Source: Xenophilus sp. AP218F (GTDB taxonomy: Bacteria; Pseudomonadota; Gammaproteobacteria; Burkholderiales; Chromobacteriaceae). Taken from it: 64,000 bases of DNA. The position numbers were made by a program, and so were the translations under genes. Shown piece after piece: positions 55,733-63,992 of the stretch. Positions within the stretch are counted from its first letter, which is position 1. The number at the start of each line of letters is the position of its first letter. The stretch spans positions 23,834 to 87,833 of the forward strand of contig NJIE01000030.1 of the NCBI GenBank assembly GCA_002213445.1, in the 5' to 3' direction. The notes under the pieces are model-generated. The model saw nothing but the letters and a program-made list of their open reading frames with translations, made no database searches and was not told the origin of the DNA.

Positions 55733-57262
55733 TCACAGTGCGTCGAGATCGGCTTGCAGCTCGGCGGCGCGCGCGGCGATGGCGTCGCGTTCGGCTGCCG
55801 GCAGTTTGTCCAGTTGGCGATAGACCAGGGCCAGCCGGGGATTGGCGGCCAATCGCTCGCGGTGGCGTTGGAAAAAATCCCAGTACAAGGCGTTGAACGG
55901 GCAGGCGTCGGCGCCGATTCGCTGTCTGGGCCGGTAGCGGCAGCCGGCGCAGTAGTCGCTCATCCGGCCGATATAGGCGGCGCTGCCGGCGTAGGGCTTG
56001 CTGCCGAGCAGCCCGCCGTCGGCGAACTGGCTCATGCCCAGCGTGTTGGGCAGCTCCACCCATTCGAAGGCGTCGATATAGACGCCCAGATACCATTCAT
56101 GCAGCGCCTGCGGCGACAGGCCGGCGATCAGGCCGAAATTGCCGATCACCATCAAGCGCTGGATGTGATGGGCGTAAGCGTCCTCCAGCGATTGGCCGAT
56201 GGCGTGGGCGAGGCAGCGCATGCCGGTGTCGCCGTCCCAGAACCAGCGCGGCAAGGGCAGCTGGTGATCCAGCGCGTTGCTGTCGCGGTAGCCGGGCATT
56301 TTGGCCCAGTAGACGCCGCGCACGTACTCGCGCCAACCCAGTATCTGCCGCGCAAAGCCTTCCACGCCGGCCAGCGGCGCGCGGCCGGCGCGCCAGGCCG
56401 CGATGGCGGCGTCCACCGCTTCGCGCGGGTTCAGCATCTTCGTGTTGAGCGCGAAGGACAGCAGCGAATGGAACAGGCGGCGGGCGCGCGGGCTCATCGC
56501 GTCCTGATAGGCGCCGAAATGCGGCAGCGCGTGTTCGACAAAGGCTTGCAGCTGGGCCAGCGCCTCGGCGCGGTTGAGCGGCCAGCGCAATGCGTCCGCC
56601 CGCGGCTGGCCGAAACTCTTTACCCCGGCAGCCTGGATGGTTCGCCACAACCGGCTGTGGTCGTGCGCCGGGCGCGGGTCGATGGCTTCGGGCGGGTCGC
56701 CCGGCCAGCGTTGCCGGTTGTCGGCGTCGAAATTCCAGCGCCCGCCGACGGGTTCGCCGTCGTCGTCCAGCAAAACCCGGTGCTTGCGGCGCAGCTGGCG
56801 ATAAAAGGTTTCCTGCCGCCATTGCCGTCGCGCGCCGAAAAACGCGGCCGCTTCGCCGCGCGCGGTGTAGAAGTGTTCGCTGTCCGCCATGCGGCAGGGG
56901 ATGGCGAGGCCGGCCGCCCAGTCCGCCAGCAGACGGTCCAGCCGCCACTCGTCCGGAGCCTGATACTCGACCGCCGCCGCGTTGTAATGGACGATCAGCG
57001 CGTCCAGATTGCCGGTCAGCGACTGGCGATTGCTGGCGTCGTCGATGGCGACGTAGCGGACGCGATGGCCCTGCGCTTTCAAGCGGGCGGCGAAGTCGCG
57101 CATCGCGGCGAAGACGGCCAGGATTTTCTGCGCGTGGTGGCGCGCGTAGTCGGTTTCCTGGCGGATCTCCATCATCACGTGCACCACGTTGGCGTCCGGG
57201 GCGGCGAACCAGCTGTGGCAGGGGTTGAGCTGATCGCCCAGGATCAGTCGCAAGGTGGTCAT
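55733..57262 (-). CDS. FeS bacterial cryptochrome/(6-4) photolyase (PhrB/CryB-like)
   Basis: Photolyase-superfamily flavoprotein of 509 residues: N-terminal antenna domain (RLILGDQLNP, MEIRQETDYARHHAQKI) and C-terminal FAD domain. The four cysteines that hold a [4Fe-4S] cluster in PhrB/CryB are present: GMRCLAH, YCAGC and DACPFNAL. The family repairs (6-4) photoproducts or senses blue light. The ATG overlaps the stop of the DUF2256 microprotein gene by four bases. This protein is the main reason for calling the operon light-related. Confidence 0.92.
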   Translation of the reverse strand: MTTLRLILGDQLNPCHSWFAAPDANVVHVMMEIRQETDYARHHAQKILAVFAAMRDFAARLKAQGHRVRYVAIDDASNRQSLTGNLDALIVHYNAAAVEYQAPDEWRLDRLLADWAAGLAIPCRMADSEHFYTARGEAAAFFGARRQWRQETFYRQLRRKHRVLLDDDGEPVGGRWNFDADNRQRWPGDPPEAIDPRPAHDHSRLWRTIQAAGVKSFGQPRADALRWPLNRAEALAQLQAFVEHALPHFGAYQDAMSPRARRLFHSLLSFALNTKMLNPREAVDAAIAAWRAGRAPLAGVEGFARQILGWREYVRGVYWAKMPGYRDSNALDHQLPLPRWFWDGDTGMRCLAHAIGQSLEDAYAHHIQRLMVIGNFGLIAGLSPQALHEWYLGVYIDAFEWVELPNTLGMSQFADGGLLGSKPYAGSAAYIGRMSDYCAGCRYRPRQRIGADACPFNALYWDFFQRHRERLAANPRLALVYRQLDKLPAAERDAIAARAAELQADLDAL

Positions 57263-57420
57263 CGGGCCTTATCTTTCCCGCGGCGGCAGCGGTTCGAGCA
57301 ATACCGGACGGCGTCCCAGTTCGCGCGCCACTTCTTGCGCCAGCTCATCGTCCGGCCGCAGGCGGCGCAGGGCCGGGACGGCAACGCGGACTTATTGCCC
57401 TTGAAGGCTGGCCGCGCCAT
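57259..57420 (-). CDS. DUF2256-like zinc-finger microprotein
   Basis: A 53-residue protein starting MARPAFKGNKS, with CAACGR, MSWRKKWRANWD and YCSNRCRRGK. The four cysteines form a CxxC...CxxxC zinc finger, and the sequence matches DUF2256, which is frequently encoded beside photolyase/cryptochrome genes. The start overlaps the NTF2-like gene stop by one base (TAATG), and the stop overlaps the photolyase start (ATGA). Its function is unknown. Confidence 0.88.
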   Translation of the reverse strand: MARPAFKGNKSALPSRPCAACGRTMSWRKKWRANWDAVRYCSNRCRRGKDKAR

Positions 57421-57854
57421 TACGCTGCCTTGAGTCTTTTGCGCAGCCAGGCCACCGGCAGGCCCAGCACCGGTATTTTTTCGAACAGCTCTTCGGCCGC
57501 GTCCCAGTAGTCGCGGTGCAAGGCGATCTTGCCGTCGGCGTCGAACTGCAGATGGCTGCCGCCGTGGATGCTGAGCTGGCGGCCGGCGTAGATGAAATCG
57601 AAATCCCAGGTGATGAAGGCCTGATCGCCGTCGCGCAGCGCGTGGAGGATGGTGAAGCGCGGCGCGTCCAGGGTCTTGAACATGTGGCGGAATATCGCCT
57701 GGATCTTGTCGGCACCGCGCGCGTCGTTGAACGGGTCCTTGAAGCGGGCGCCGTCGGCGTAGTAGCGGACGATATCGGGCAGCGTGTCCGGCGTCAGGGT
57801 CTGATACCAGTCAAGCAGAGCCTGCCAGTCGGCTTGGGAGAGCGGTCGTTTCAT
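57420..57854 (-). CDS. NTF2-like / SnoaL-type protein
   Basis: A 144-residue NTF2-fold protein with the cone-shaped pocket pattern (YYADGARFKDPFNDARG, about 31-47, then WDFDFIYAGRQLSIHGGSHLQF and LHRDYWDAAEELFEK). In related clusters it is encoded between the SDR and photolyase genes. It may bind or isomerise a lipid or steroid-like intermediate; activity is unproven. The ATG overlaps the SDR stop (ATGA). Confidence 0.85.
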   Translation of the reverse strand: MKRPLSQADWQALLDWYQTLTPDTLPDIVRYYADGARFKDPFNDARGADKIQAIFRHMFKTLDAPRFTILHALRDGDQAFITWDFDFIYAGRQLSIHGGSHLQFDADGKIALHRDYWDAAEELFEKIPVLGLPVAWLRKRLKAA

Positions 57855-58627
57855 GATCGTGCCAACCTCGAGAGCAAGGGCAGCCGCAGCCGGTAGGGCA
57901 GCAGCCGCAACAGTTTGAGCCAGAAAGTGAAGCGCAGGGGGAAGTGGATTTCAAACGCGCCGCGGGCGAAGCCACGCATGATGGCTCGGGCGGCCTGGCG
58001 CGGCGTGAGCAGGCCGGGCATGGCGAAGTCGTTCTTGGCGGTGAGCGCCGTGGCCACGAAACCCGGATTGATCAGGTAGACCGCCAGGCCGCGGGCGTGC
58101 AGTTCGGCGTACAGGATTTCCGCCAGATTGATCAGCGCCGCCTTGCCCGGTCCGTATACCGCCGCGCCCGGCAGCCCGGCGTAGCCGGCCACGCTGGCGA
58201 TCAGCGCCACGCCGCCGCCCTGCCGGGCGAGCGAAGGCAGCGCCACCTCCAGCCCGTGGTAGACGCCCAGCAGATTGGTGTCGAACAGGCGGCGGGTCTC
58301 TTCGGCGTGCAAGTCCAGGCAGGTTTGCGGCCGGTAGTCCGCGGCGCAGAACACCACCAGATCGGGCAGGGCGGCGTCGCGCTCCAGCCGCGACCATGTC
58401 TGTCGCCAGGCGGCCGGGTCGGAAACGTCCAGCGTCTCCACCCGGGCGCGCTCATGACCGGCGGCCAGCGTCCGCATCGGCTCGGCGCGGCGGGCGGAAA
58501 GGATGACCTCGGCGCCGGCGTCCAGCAGCTCGGCGGCCAGCGCGGCGCCGATGCCGCTGGACGCGCCGATCACCCATACCCGGCGGGCGCGCCAGTCTGC
58601 GATGGCCGGATTGGGGCGCGGCATCAT
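57851..58627 (-). CDS. Short-chain dehydrogenase/reductase
   Basis: A 258-residue NAD(P)-dependent oxidoreductase. The coenzyme motif is GASSGIG (about 22), and the active-site YGPGK (Tyr...Lys) follows the SVAGYAGLPGAA Ser. A basic hydrophobic C-terminal tail (FWLKLLRLLPYRLRL) suggests membrane association, consistent with a lipid substrate. The start uses ATGATG overlapping the DUF3833 stop. Confidence 0.9.
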   Translation of the reverse strand: MMPRPNPAIADWRARRVWVIGASSGIGAALAAELLDAGAEVILSARRAEPMRTLAAGHERARVETLDVSDPAAWRQTWSRLERDAALPDLVVFCAADYRPQTCLDLHAEETRRLFDTNLLGVYHGLEVALPSLARQGGGVALIASVAGYAGLPGAAVYGPGKAALINLAEILYAELHARGLAVYLINPGFVATALTAKNDFAMPGLLTPRQAARAIMRGFARGAFEIHFPLRFTFWLKLLRLLPYRLRLPLLSRLARS

Positions 58628-59160
58628 GGCCTGGGCTCCGGCTTGCGGAAGAACAGCGTCACCTCGCCGAGGCGGAAGCCGAACTTGCTCATTTGGGCGC
58701 GGTTGATCAGCGTGCGCTCGTCCTGCAGGAACATCCAGTCGTCGAACTGCACCTGGTATTCCTTGCCGTCCACCGGCAGCCTGAGCGTATAGCGCCAGCG
58801 CAGCGCGTTGCCGGCCGCCTCGCCGGCGGCCTCGCCTACGACGTCGTCCGCCAGGCCGCGCCAGCGCCCGCCGCCCAGCGGTTTGAGCCGCCAGACGCGC
58901 AGCTGGCGGCTGCCGTCGCTGTAGCGGAAACGTTCGGTCAGCACCAGCTCGTCGCCGCGCCGCTCGCCGTCCATATCCACGGCGAAGCGCTTCACCAGCC
59001 GGCCTTGCCGGTCCTGGAACATGCCCCAGGCTTCGGTCTTGCCAAGGAAGAACGCGCCGGGGTCCAGCAAGGGGCGGTTGGCGGCGTAATCGCTCGCCGC
59101 CGGGCCGGCGCAACCGGCCAGCAGCGCGACGAGGGCGGCGAAGGCGGCGCGCGGCATCAT
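58624..59160 (-). CDS. DUF3833 lipoprotein
   Basis: A 178-residue protein. A lipoprotein signal peptide ends in LLAGC (Cys17), giving a membrane-anchored periplasmic domain. The conserved motif FFLGKTEAWGMFQDRQGRLV and the C-terminal VTLFFRK block match DUF3833, a family regularly encoded with CFA-type methyltransferase and DUF1365 genes. Function is unknown; the beta-rich lipocalin-like pattern suggests lipid binding. The ATG overlaps the methyltransferase stop. Confidence 0.88.
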   Translation of the reverse strand: MMPRAAFAALVALLAGCAGPAASDYAANRPLLDPGAFFLGKTEAWGMFQDRQGRLVKRFAVDMDGERRGDELVLTERFRYSDGSRQLRVWRLKPLGGGRWRGLADDVVGEAAGEAAGNALRWRYTLRLPVDGKEYQVQFDDWMFLQDERTLINRAQMSKFGFRLGEVTLFFRKPEPRP

Positions 59161-60362
59161 GCCTCCTTTTGCAACAGGAATTGCGACACGCCGATCCGGC
59201 CCTGGTCGAAACCGGCCTCGCAATAGCACAGATAAAGACGCCAGATGCGGATGAAAGCTTCGTCGAAGCCCTGCGCCCGCACCGCGTCCAGCCTGGCTTC
59301 GAAGCTCGCGCGCCAGCGGCGCAGGGTTTCGGCGTAGTCGGCTCCGAAGTCCAGCCGGTCGCGGCAACGCAGCTGGTTGCGGAGGGCTGCGCGTTCGAAG
59401 CGCTCGCGGCTTGGCAGCATGCCGCCGGGGAAGATGAACGCCTGGATGAAGTCGGCGTTGGCGCGGTAGGCCTCGAAGCGCGACTCTTCTATGGTGATGC
59501 TTTGCGCCAGCGCTTGTCCGCCCGGCTTCAGGCAGCGGCGCAAGGTATCGAAATAGCCCGGCCAGTAGCGCTCGCCCACCGCTTCGAACATTTCTATCGA
59601 GACGATGGCGTCGTATTGCCCGGACAGGTCGCGGTAGTCGCGATGTTCCAGGCGGACCAGCGGTTCGTTGGCCAGGCGGCGGCGCGCGAAGTCCAGCTGG
59701 GCGTCGGAAATGGTGATGCCGTGCACGGCCACGCCCAGGCGGGAGGCGTGTTCGGCGAAGCCGCCCCAGCCGCAGCCTATTTCCAGCACCCGCATGCCGG
59801 GCTTGAGCCGCAGTCGTTCGCAGATGCGCTGGTATTTGCGGGTTTGCGCCTGAGCCAGGGGCTGGGCGTAGTCGCCGTCGAACCAGGCGCTGGAATAGGT
59901 CCAGCCGGCGTCCAGCCATAGCTGGTAGAAATCGTTGCCGATATCGTAATGGGCGTGGATGTTGCGCCGGCTGCCGCGCCGGCTGTTGCCGCGCAGCAGG
60001 TGGCGCAGCCGGTGCCACAAGCGGGTGGCCAGCTTGCCCAGCGCGCCCAGCTGCAGCGCATCTTCGTTGCGCAGCGCCAGCCGCAGCAGGGCGGTCAGGT
60101 CGGGGCTGTCCAGCCAGCCGTCGCGGTAGGCTTCGGCGAAGCCGATGTCGTTGCCTTTGAGGATCCGGCCGCAGGCGCGCCAGTCGCGCAGCGTCAGCTC
60201 GGCGTCGGCCTCCTGGCGCGGCGCGCCGAACCACAGCGTTTCGCCATCCGGCGTGCGCAGTTTGAGGCTGCCGTGGCGCAGCCGGGCCAGCAAGGCCAGC
60301 AAGGCGCGGCCGGCGGCGGGGATGTCGGGTCGGGACAGGGCGATGGGTTGGCTCGCGCTCAT
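59157..60362 (-). CDS. Cyclopropane-fatty-acid-synthase-type SAM methyltransferase
   Basis: A 401-residue methyltransferase that modifies unsaturated acyl chains of membrane phospholipids. Features are SRRNIHAHYDIGNDFYQLWL, the SAM loop VLEIGCGWGGFAEHA (about 197), SIEMFEAVGERYW and FIQAFIFPGGMLP. E. coli CFA synthase has similar blocks, but this clade, next to DUF1365 and a flavin amine oxidase, includes methylases involved in furan fatty acid formation in Rhodobacter. Product chemistry is therefore uncertain between cyclopropane, methyl-branched and furan lipids. The ATG overlaps the DUF1365 stop. Confidence 0.9.
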   Translation of the reverse strand: MSASQPIALSRPDIPAAGRALLALLARLRHGSLKLRTPDGETLWFGAPRQEADAELTLRDWRACGRILKGNDIGFAEAYRDGWLDSPDLTALLRLALRNEDALQLGALGKLATRLWHRLRHLLRGNSRRGSRRNIHAHYDIGNDFYQLWLDAGWTYSSAWFDGDYAQPLAQAQTRKYQRICERLRLKPGMRVLEIGCGWGGFAEHASRLGVAVHGITISDAQLDFARRRLANEPLVRLEHRDYRDLSGQYDAIVSIEMFEAVGERYWPGYFDTLRRCLKPGGQALAQSITIEESRFEAYRANADFIQAFIFPGGMLPSRERFERAALRNQLRCRDRLDFGADYAETLRRWRASFEARLDAVRAQGFDEAFIRIWRLYLCYCEAGFDQGRIGVSQFLLQKEA

Positions 60363-61135
60363 GGCTTGAACTCCTGGCCGCGGCTGAGCGCGGCGGCCGG
60401 CGGGGACGGTTTGCGGAAAAATGGCACGCGCTTGAGCCACAATCTCAGCGCTTGCCAGTGAATGCGGGCGACGACCCCCAGCGTCAGCAGCGGCTGGCGC
60501 AGCAGGGCGGCGGCGGCGGCGCCGGGCGACAAGGGGCGGATGCGGCCGGAGATCGCGGCGTGCAGCAGGGCGCCGGCCGGGTCGTGATAATCGATGCGCA
60601 CCAGCGCACGGCCGGGACGCTCGACGAAGCGGAAGCGGTAATGCCCTTCCACTCGGCAGAACGGCGAAACATGCAGCAGCTTGCGGCAGGCGAGCTGGCA
60701 GGAGACGGTGATCTCGCCGCCGTCCGCGCGGCTCAGCAGATAGCAGTGGCGTTCGCCGAAGGTGCTGTTCACCTCGGCCAGCATGGCGATCAGCCGGCCA
60801 TCGCCGCGGTGGCAGTACCAGAAGCTGACTGGATTGAAGGCGTAGCCGAACACCCGCGGAAAGGTTTGCAACCACACTTCGCCGTCATCCGCCAGGCCGG
60901 CGTCGCGCAAATGGCGGCGTATCCAGGGCAGCAGCGGCGAGCCGTCGCGCGGGCCGTAATCGCGGCTGCGCAGCGACAAGGGCCGCCAGCGATCCACCCC
61001 GAACCAGAAGCCGGAGAGCGTATCCAGCGCCGAGAGCTTCAGCCGCAGGCAGAACACCGGGTACAGAAAGCGGTTGCGCGTCGGGCGCAGCCGGTGGTGC
61101 ATGACCTGCCCCTGCAACAGATAGGCGTCGGCCAT
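60359..61135 (-). CDS. DUF1365 protein
   Basis: A 258-residue protein of unknown function, universally linked to CFA-type methyltransferases and flavin amine oxidase-like proteins. The family block GQVMHHRLRPTRNRFLYPVF lies at the start; FGYAFNPVSFWYCH (about 95) and EVNSTFGERHCYLL follow. The hydrophobic C-terminus may associate with the membrane. It begins one base after the upstream stop codon. Confidence 0.92.
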   Translation of the reverse strand: MADAYLLQGQVMHHRLRPTRNRFLYPVFCLRLKLSALDTLSGFWFGVDRWRPLSLRSRDYGPRDGSPLLPWIRRHLRDAGLADDGEVWLQTFPRVFGYAFNPVSFWYCHRGDGRLIAMLAEVNSTFGERHCYLLSRADGGEITVSCQLACRKLLHVSPFCRVEGHYRFRFVERPGRALVRIDYHDPAGALLHAAISGRIRPLSPGAAAAALLRQPLLTLGVVARIHWQALRLWLKRVPFFRKPSPPAAALSRGQEFKP

Positions 61136-61136
61136 G

Positions 61137-62414
61137 TCACAGCCTCGCCCAGTCGGGCGCGACGCCGAAATCCGCGGCCACGCGCAGAGCCGATTTCAGG
61201 CCGTCCTCGTGAAAGCCGTAGCCGGTCCACGCGCCGGCGAACCAGCAGGCGCGCCGTCCCTGGAGCGCCGGCAGGCGGCGTTGCGCCGCGATGGCGGCCT
61301 CGTCCAGCAGCGGGTGCTGGTAACGGAAGCGGCCCAGCACCCGGGCCGGATCGGGCGGCCGCGGCGGGTTCAGGGTGACGATCAGCGGCGTATCCACCGG
61401 CAAGGGCTGCAATTGATTGAGCAAATAACTCACGCCCACGGCTTGCCCGGCATCGTCGCGGTCGGCGATGAAGTTCCAGGCCGACCAGGCGCGCGGGCGG
61501 CGCGGCAACAGGGCGGCGTCGGTGTGCAGCACCGCGTCGTTGGCTTGATAGCGCACCGCGGAGAGCGCGGCGCGCTCCATATCGTCGGCGTCGGCCAGCA
61601 TGGCCAGGGTTTGCGGCGCGTGGCAGGCGAACACCACGGCGTCGAACGGGAACTCGCCGTCCTGGGTCACTACGCGCGCGCCGTCGTCCTGGCGGCGGAC
61701 TTGCAGCACCGGGGTCGACAGCCTGACGTCGTCCAGCGTGGCGGCGATCTTGTCCACATACTGGCGCGCGCCGCCCGGAACGGAACGCCATTGCGGCCGG
61801 TCGCGGATTTGCAGCAGGCCGTGGTTGAGGCAGAAGCGCAAGAAGGTTTCCGCGGGAAACGCCAGGATGTCGCGGCAGGGGCTGGACCAGATCGCCGCCG
61901 CCATCGGCAGCAGATAATCGTCGCGAAACTGGCGGCCGTAGCCGTCGGCGTCCAGCAGTTGCCCCAGCGTCTGCGGCGTCTGGACCACGCGCGACAGATT
62001 GCGCTCGGCCTGGCGGTTGAAGCGCAGGATGTCGGCCAGCATGCCGAGGAAACCCGGCGAGAGCAGGTTGCGGCGTTGCGCGAACACGCTGCCAAGATCG
62101 CTGCCGGCCCACTCCAGCCGGCCCTGGCCGCGAGAGACGCTGAACGACATGTCGCTGGGGTGGCTGGCGATGCCCAGTTCGGCGAACAGCGCGATCAGGT
62201 TGGGATAGGTGCGGTCGTTGAATACCAGGAAACCGGTATCCACGGCGAAGGACACGCCCGCCACCGTCACGTCCACGGTGTGGGTATGGCCGCCGAGACG
62301 GTCGGCGGCCTCGAACAAGGTCACCGCGTGGCGGCGGGAGAGCAAATAGGCCGCGGCAAGGCCGGCGATGCCGGCGCCGATCACGGCGATGCGCTGGGAA
62401 GAAGAAGTCTGCAC
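61137..62414 (-). CDS. FAD-dependent amine oxidase-like protein
   Basis: A 425-residue flavoprotein of the protoporphyrinogen oxidase/amine oxidase fold. The dinucleotide motif is IAVIGAGIAGLAAAYLL (about 9), then FEAADRLGGHTHTV, and the C-terminal FAD contact is CWFAGAWTGYGFHEDGLKSA. It is the first gene of the operon. In lipid-light clusters a homologue is proposed to oxidise fatty acids or carotenoid-like compounds. The start is taken as GTG at 62414, with AGGA nine bases upstream; the longer frame would begin inside the promoter repeats. Confidence 0.88.
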   Translation of the reverse strand: MQTSSSQRIAVIGAGIAGLAAAYLLSRRHAVTLFEAADRLGGHTHTVDVTVAGVSFAVDTGFLVFNDRTYPNLIALFAELGIASHPSDMSFSVSRGQGRLEWAGSDLGSVFAQRRNLLSPGFLGMLADILRFNRQAERNLSRVVQTPQTLGQLLDADGYGRQFRDDYLLPMAAAIWSSPCRDILAFPAETFLRFCLNHGLLQIRDRPQWRSVPGGARQYVDKIAATLDDVRLSTPVLQVRRQDDGARVVTQDGEFPFDAVVFACHAPQTLAMLADADDMERAALSAVRYQANDAVLHTDAALLPRRPRAWSAWNFIADRDDAGQAVGVSYLLNQLQPLPVDTPLIVTLNPPRPPDPARVLGRFRYQHPLLDEAAIAAQRRLPALQGRRACWFAGAWTGYGFHEDGLKSALRVAADFGVAPDWARL

Positions 62415-62471
62415 GCTTGGTCCTGTTGGCAAGAGGTTGCGCCGCCTGGCTTGGCAGTGCGCCGGTGCTGC

Positions 62472-62500
62472 TTTATATTCAGGATAAAACCAATTCGGAA
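62472..62500 (-). promoter_or_regulatory. Promoter of the light-type operon
   Basis: Minus strand: -10 TATAAA and -35 TTCCGA (weak) with a 17-bp spacer. The first ACCAAT repeat lies inside the spacer next to -35, so a repressor bound there would block polymerase. Confidence 0.5.
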
Positions 62501-62534
62501 AAAATGCTACCAATCAGTAAAAGGTGTTACCAAT
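62489..62534. repeat. Three ACCAAT direct repeats, exactly 20 bp apart
   Basis: ACCAAT occurs at 62489, 62509 and 62529, all in the same orientation. The second and third share the longer form TGxTACCAATxxGTA. The first lies between the -35 and -10 boxes of the leftward operon, and the third overlaps the TetR start codon. The spacing is about two helical turns, as expected for a tandem operator. Confidence 0.7.
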
Positions 62535-63144
62535 GGGTATTTTAGGCAGGCTCAGCTTCAAGGATCAGGCGTTCAAGCTGCGCGAACAGACGGTGCTGGA
62601 CGCCACCACGCACATGCTGGCCAGCAAAGGCTTCGACCTGATGACCATGGACGACGTCGCGAGCAAAGCGGGGATTTCCAAACCCAGCCTGTACAAGCAC
62701 TTCAAGTCCAAGGACGAGCTGGCGACCGAGGTGATGATCCGCCTGCTGGACGACGCGCAAGATCATCTGGCCGGGCAGGCGGCGGAGCTTGGCCCGCTGG
62801 ACCGTTTGCGCGACTTGCTGGCCTGGGCGCTGCGGGTGCGGCTTGCCGGCGGCTTGCCCTTTCTGCCGTCCAGCAGCCCGCAGGTGCGCGGCATGCTGAC
62901 GCGCAGCCTGCGGTACGTGAGCCGCGCCATCAAATTGCACAAGACGCTGCAAAACATCGTCGAACAGGCGAAAGAACGGGGCGAACTGCGGGGCGAGATG
63001 CCGACGGACGTCATCCTGTACAGCTATTACGCCCGAACCTGCGATCCGGCGGTGGAGTATCTGCGCGTCTACGGGAAATACCAGGACGAAGACATCGTCA
63101 GCCATATGCTGCAAGTCTGTTTTGAGGGCATGTCAAATCGATGA
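62533..63144 (+). CDS. TetR-family transcriptional regulator
   Basis: A 203-residue repressor. The N-terminal TetR helix-turn-helix (about 10-58) includes MTMDDVASKAGISKPSLYKHF. The C-terminal ligand domain contains PFLPSSSPQVRGMLTRSLRYVSRA and no cobalamin-binding (CarH/LitR) or LOV motif. It is divergent from the ten-gene light-type operon and lies next to three phased ACCAAT repeats, so it probably regulates both itself and that operon. The ATG at 62533 follows AAAAGG; a GTG nine bases upstream is an alternative. The ligand is unknown. Confidence 0.9.
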   Translation: MGILGRLSFKDQAFKLREQTVLDATTHMLASKGFDLMTMDDVASKAGISKPSLYKHFKSKDELATEVMIRLLDDAQDHLAGQAAELGPLDRLRDLLAWALRVRLAGGLPFLPSSSPQVRGMLTRSLRYVSRAIKLHKTLQNIVEQAKERGELRGEMPTDVILYSYYARTCDPAVEYLRVYGKYQDEDIVSHMLQVCFEGMSNR

Positions 63145-63171
63145 CCGGGAAGGCTGGCATTGTCGCGTGCT

Positions 63172-63430
63172 TCAGCCGTCAGGTTGCAGCATGACGTAAT
63201 TGCGAAATTGAAGCTGTGGCCTGAATGGGTCGTCACAACATCCAGGCTCGATGACCCGCAAGAACAGTGCGCGTTGCTCTGGCGTCAAGCCTAGGCGCTC
63301 TCCAAGGCTAAGGCGGAGAGCCATTGACGGATGCCGCTGACGCTCAGGCCCCCAGGGCGGAACTGGGTCAGGACGTGCCGGGTGGAGAGGGGAATCGGCA
63401 GGCCGAGGGGGGGGGACACGAGCAGGAAGA
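63172..63430 (-). pseudogene. Tyrosine recombinase (integrase) remnant
   Basis: The minus strand encodes LGLTPEQRALFLRVIEP and PFRPQLQFRNYVMLQ, resembling the region just before the conserved LLxETGLRRGE of tyrosine-type integrases, then stops. An upstream piece (LPIPLSTRHVLTQF) lies in another frame, past a run of nine G that could mark a frameshift. Truncated at both ends, it is clearly non-functional if the assignment is right; I am only moderately sure of the family. Confidence 0.4.
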
Positions 63431-63432
63431 GC

Positions 63433-63629
63433 TGGGTCATTACAGACGGGGCTTTCGATACCAAGGCGTGTCATGAGGCGATTGCCGCGCGGGGCGCAAC
63501 GGGATGCATTCCAACCCGCAAAAATGCGAGGCGGTGGAAAGGAAGTTCGCTGGGGGTGCTGGCTCGCAACGAGATTCTACGGGCGACCAAGCGACTAGGC
63601 AGGGCGATCTGGAAACGTTGGAGCGGCTA
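63433..63629 (+). pseudogene. IS5-family transposase fragment (truncated copy)
   Basis: Encodes WVITDGAFDTKACHEAIAAR and WKGSSLGVLARNEILRATKR, internal and near-C-terminal parts of an IS5-family DDE transposase. It lacks the N-terminus and the last 60 or so residues; the frame diverges abruptly after 63629. It is in opposite orientation to the copy at the window end. Confidence 0.75.
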
Positions 63630-63992
63630 TGATCTGCCCCTCCGCGCGTCGCGTTCAAGCGCCTTTACTTAACGATGGGCGCTGTTGCATAAATCCTGAA
63701 CAGGGCGAGTTTCCCCTTTCCCCAAGCGGACTTATACCACCGCCACCGTGCATGGACGGCCCAGCATGCTGAAGCGGTTCAAGATGGCAGCACGCACTTG
63801 CAGCTCTGCCACTTGACCCTCGAAGCGACGGGCCATCACCCTTTCACCCAGCCGTTTGAAGCAATGCATCTTGGTTTCCACCAGGCTGCGGCGATGGTAG
63901 CCGCTCCAGCGTTTCCAGATCGCCCGGCCTAGTCGCTTGGTCGCCCGCAGAATCTCGTTGCGAGCCAGCACACCCAGCGAACTTCCTTTCCA
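63535..63992. repeat. 95-bp inverted repeat formed by two IS5 pieces
   Basis: Bases 63535-63629 are nearly identical to the reverse complement of 63898-63992 (only a few substitutions seen by eye). The arms are pieces of the same transposase gene in head-to-head orientation. Confidence 0.75.
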
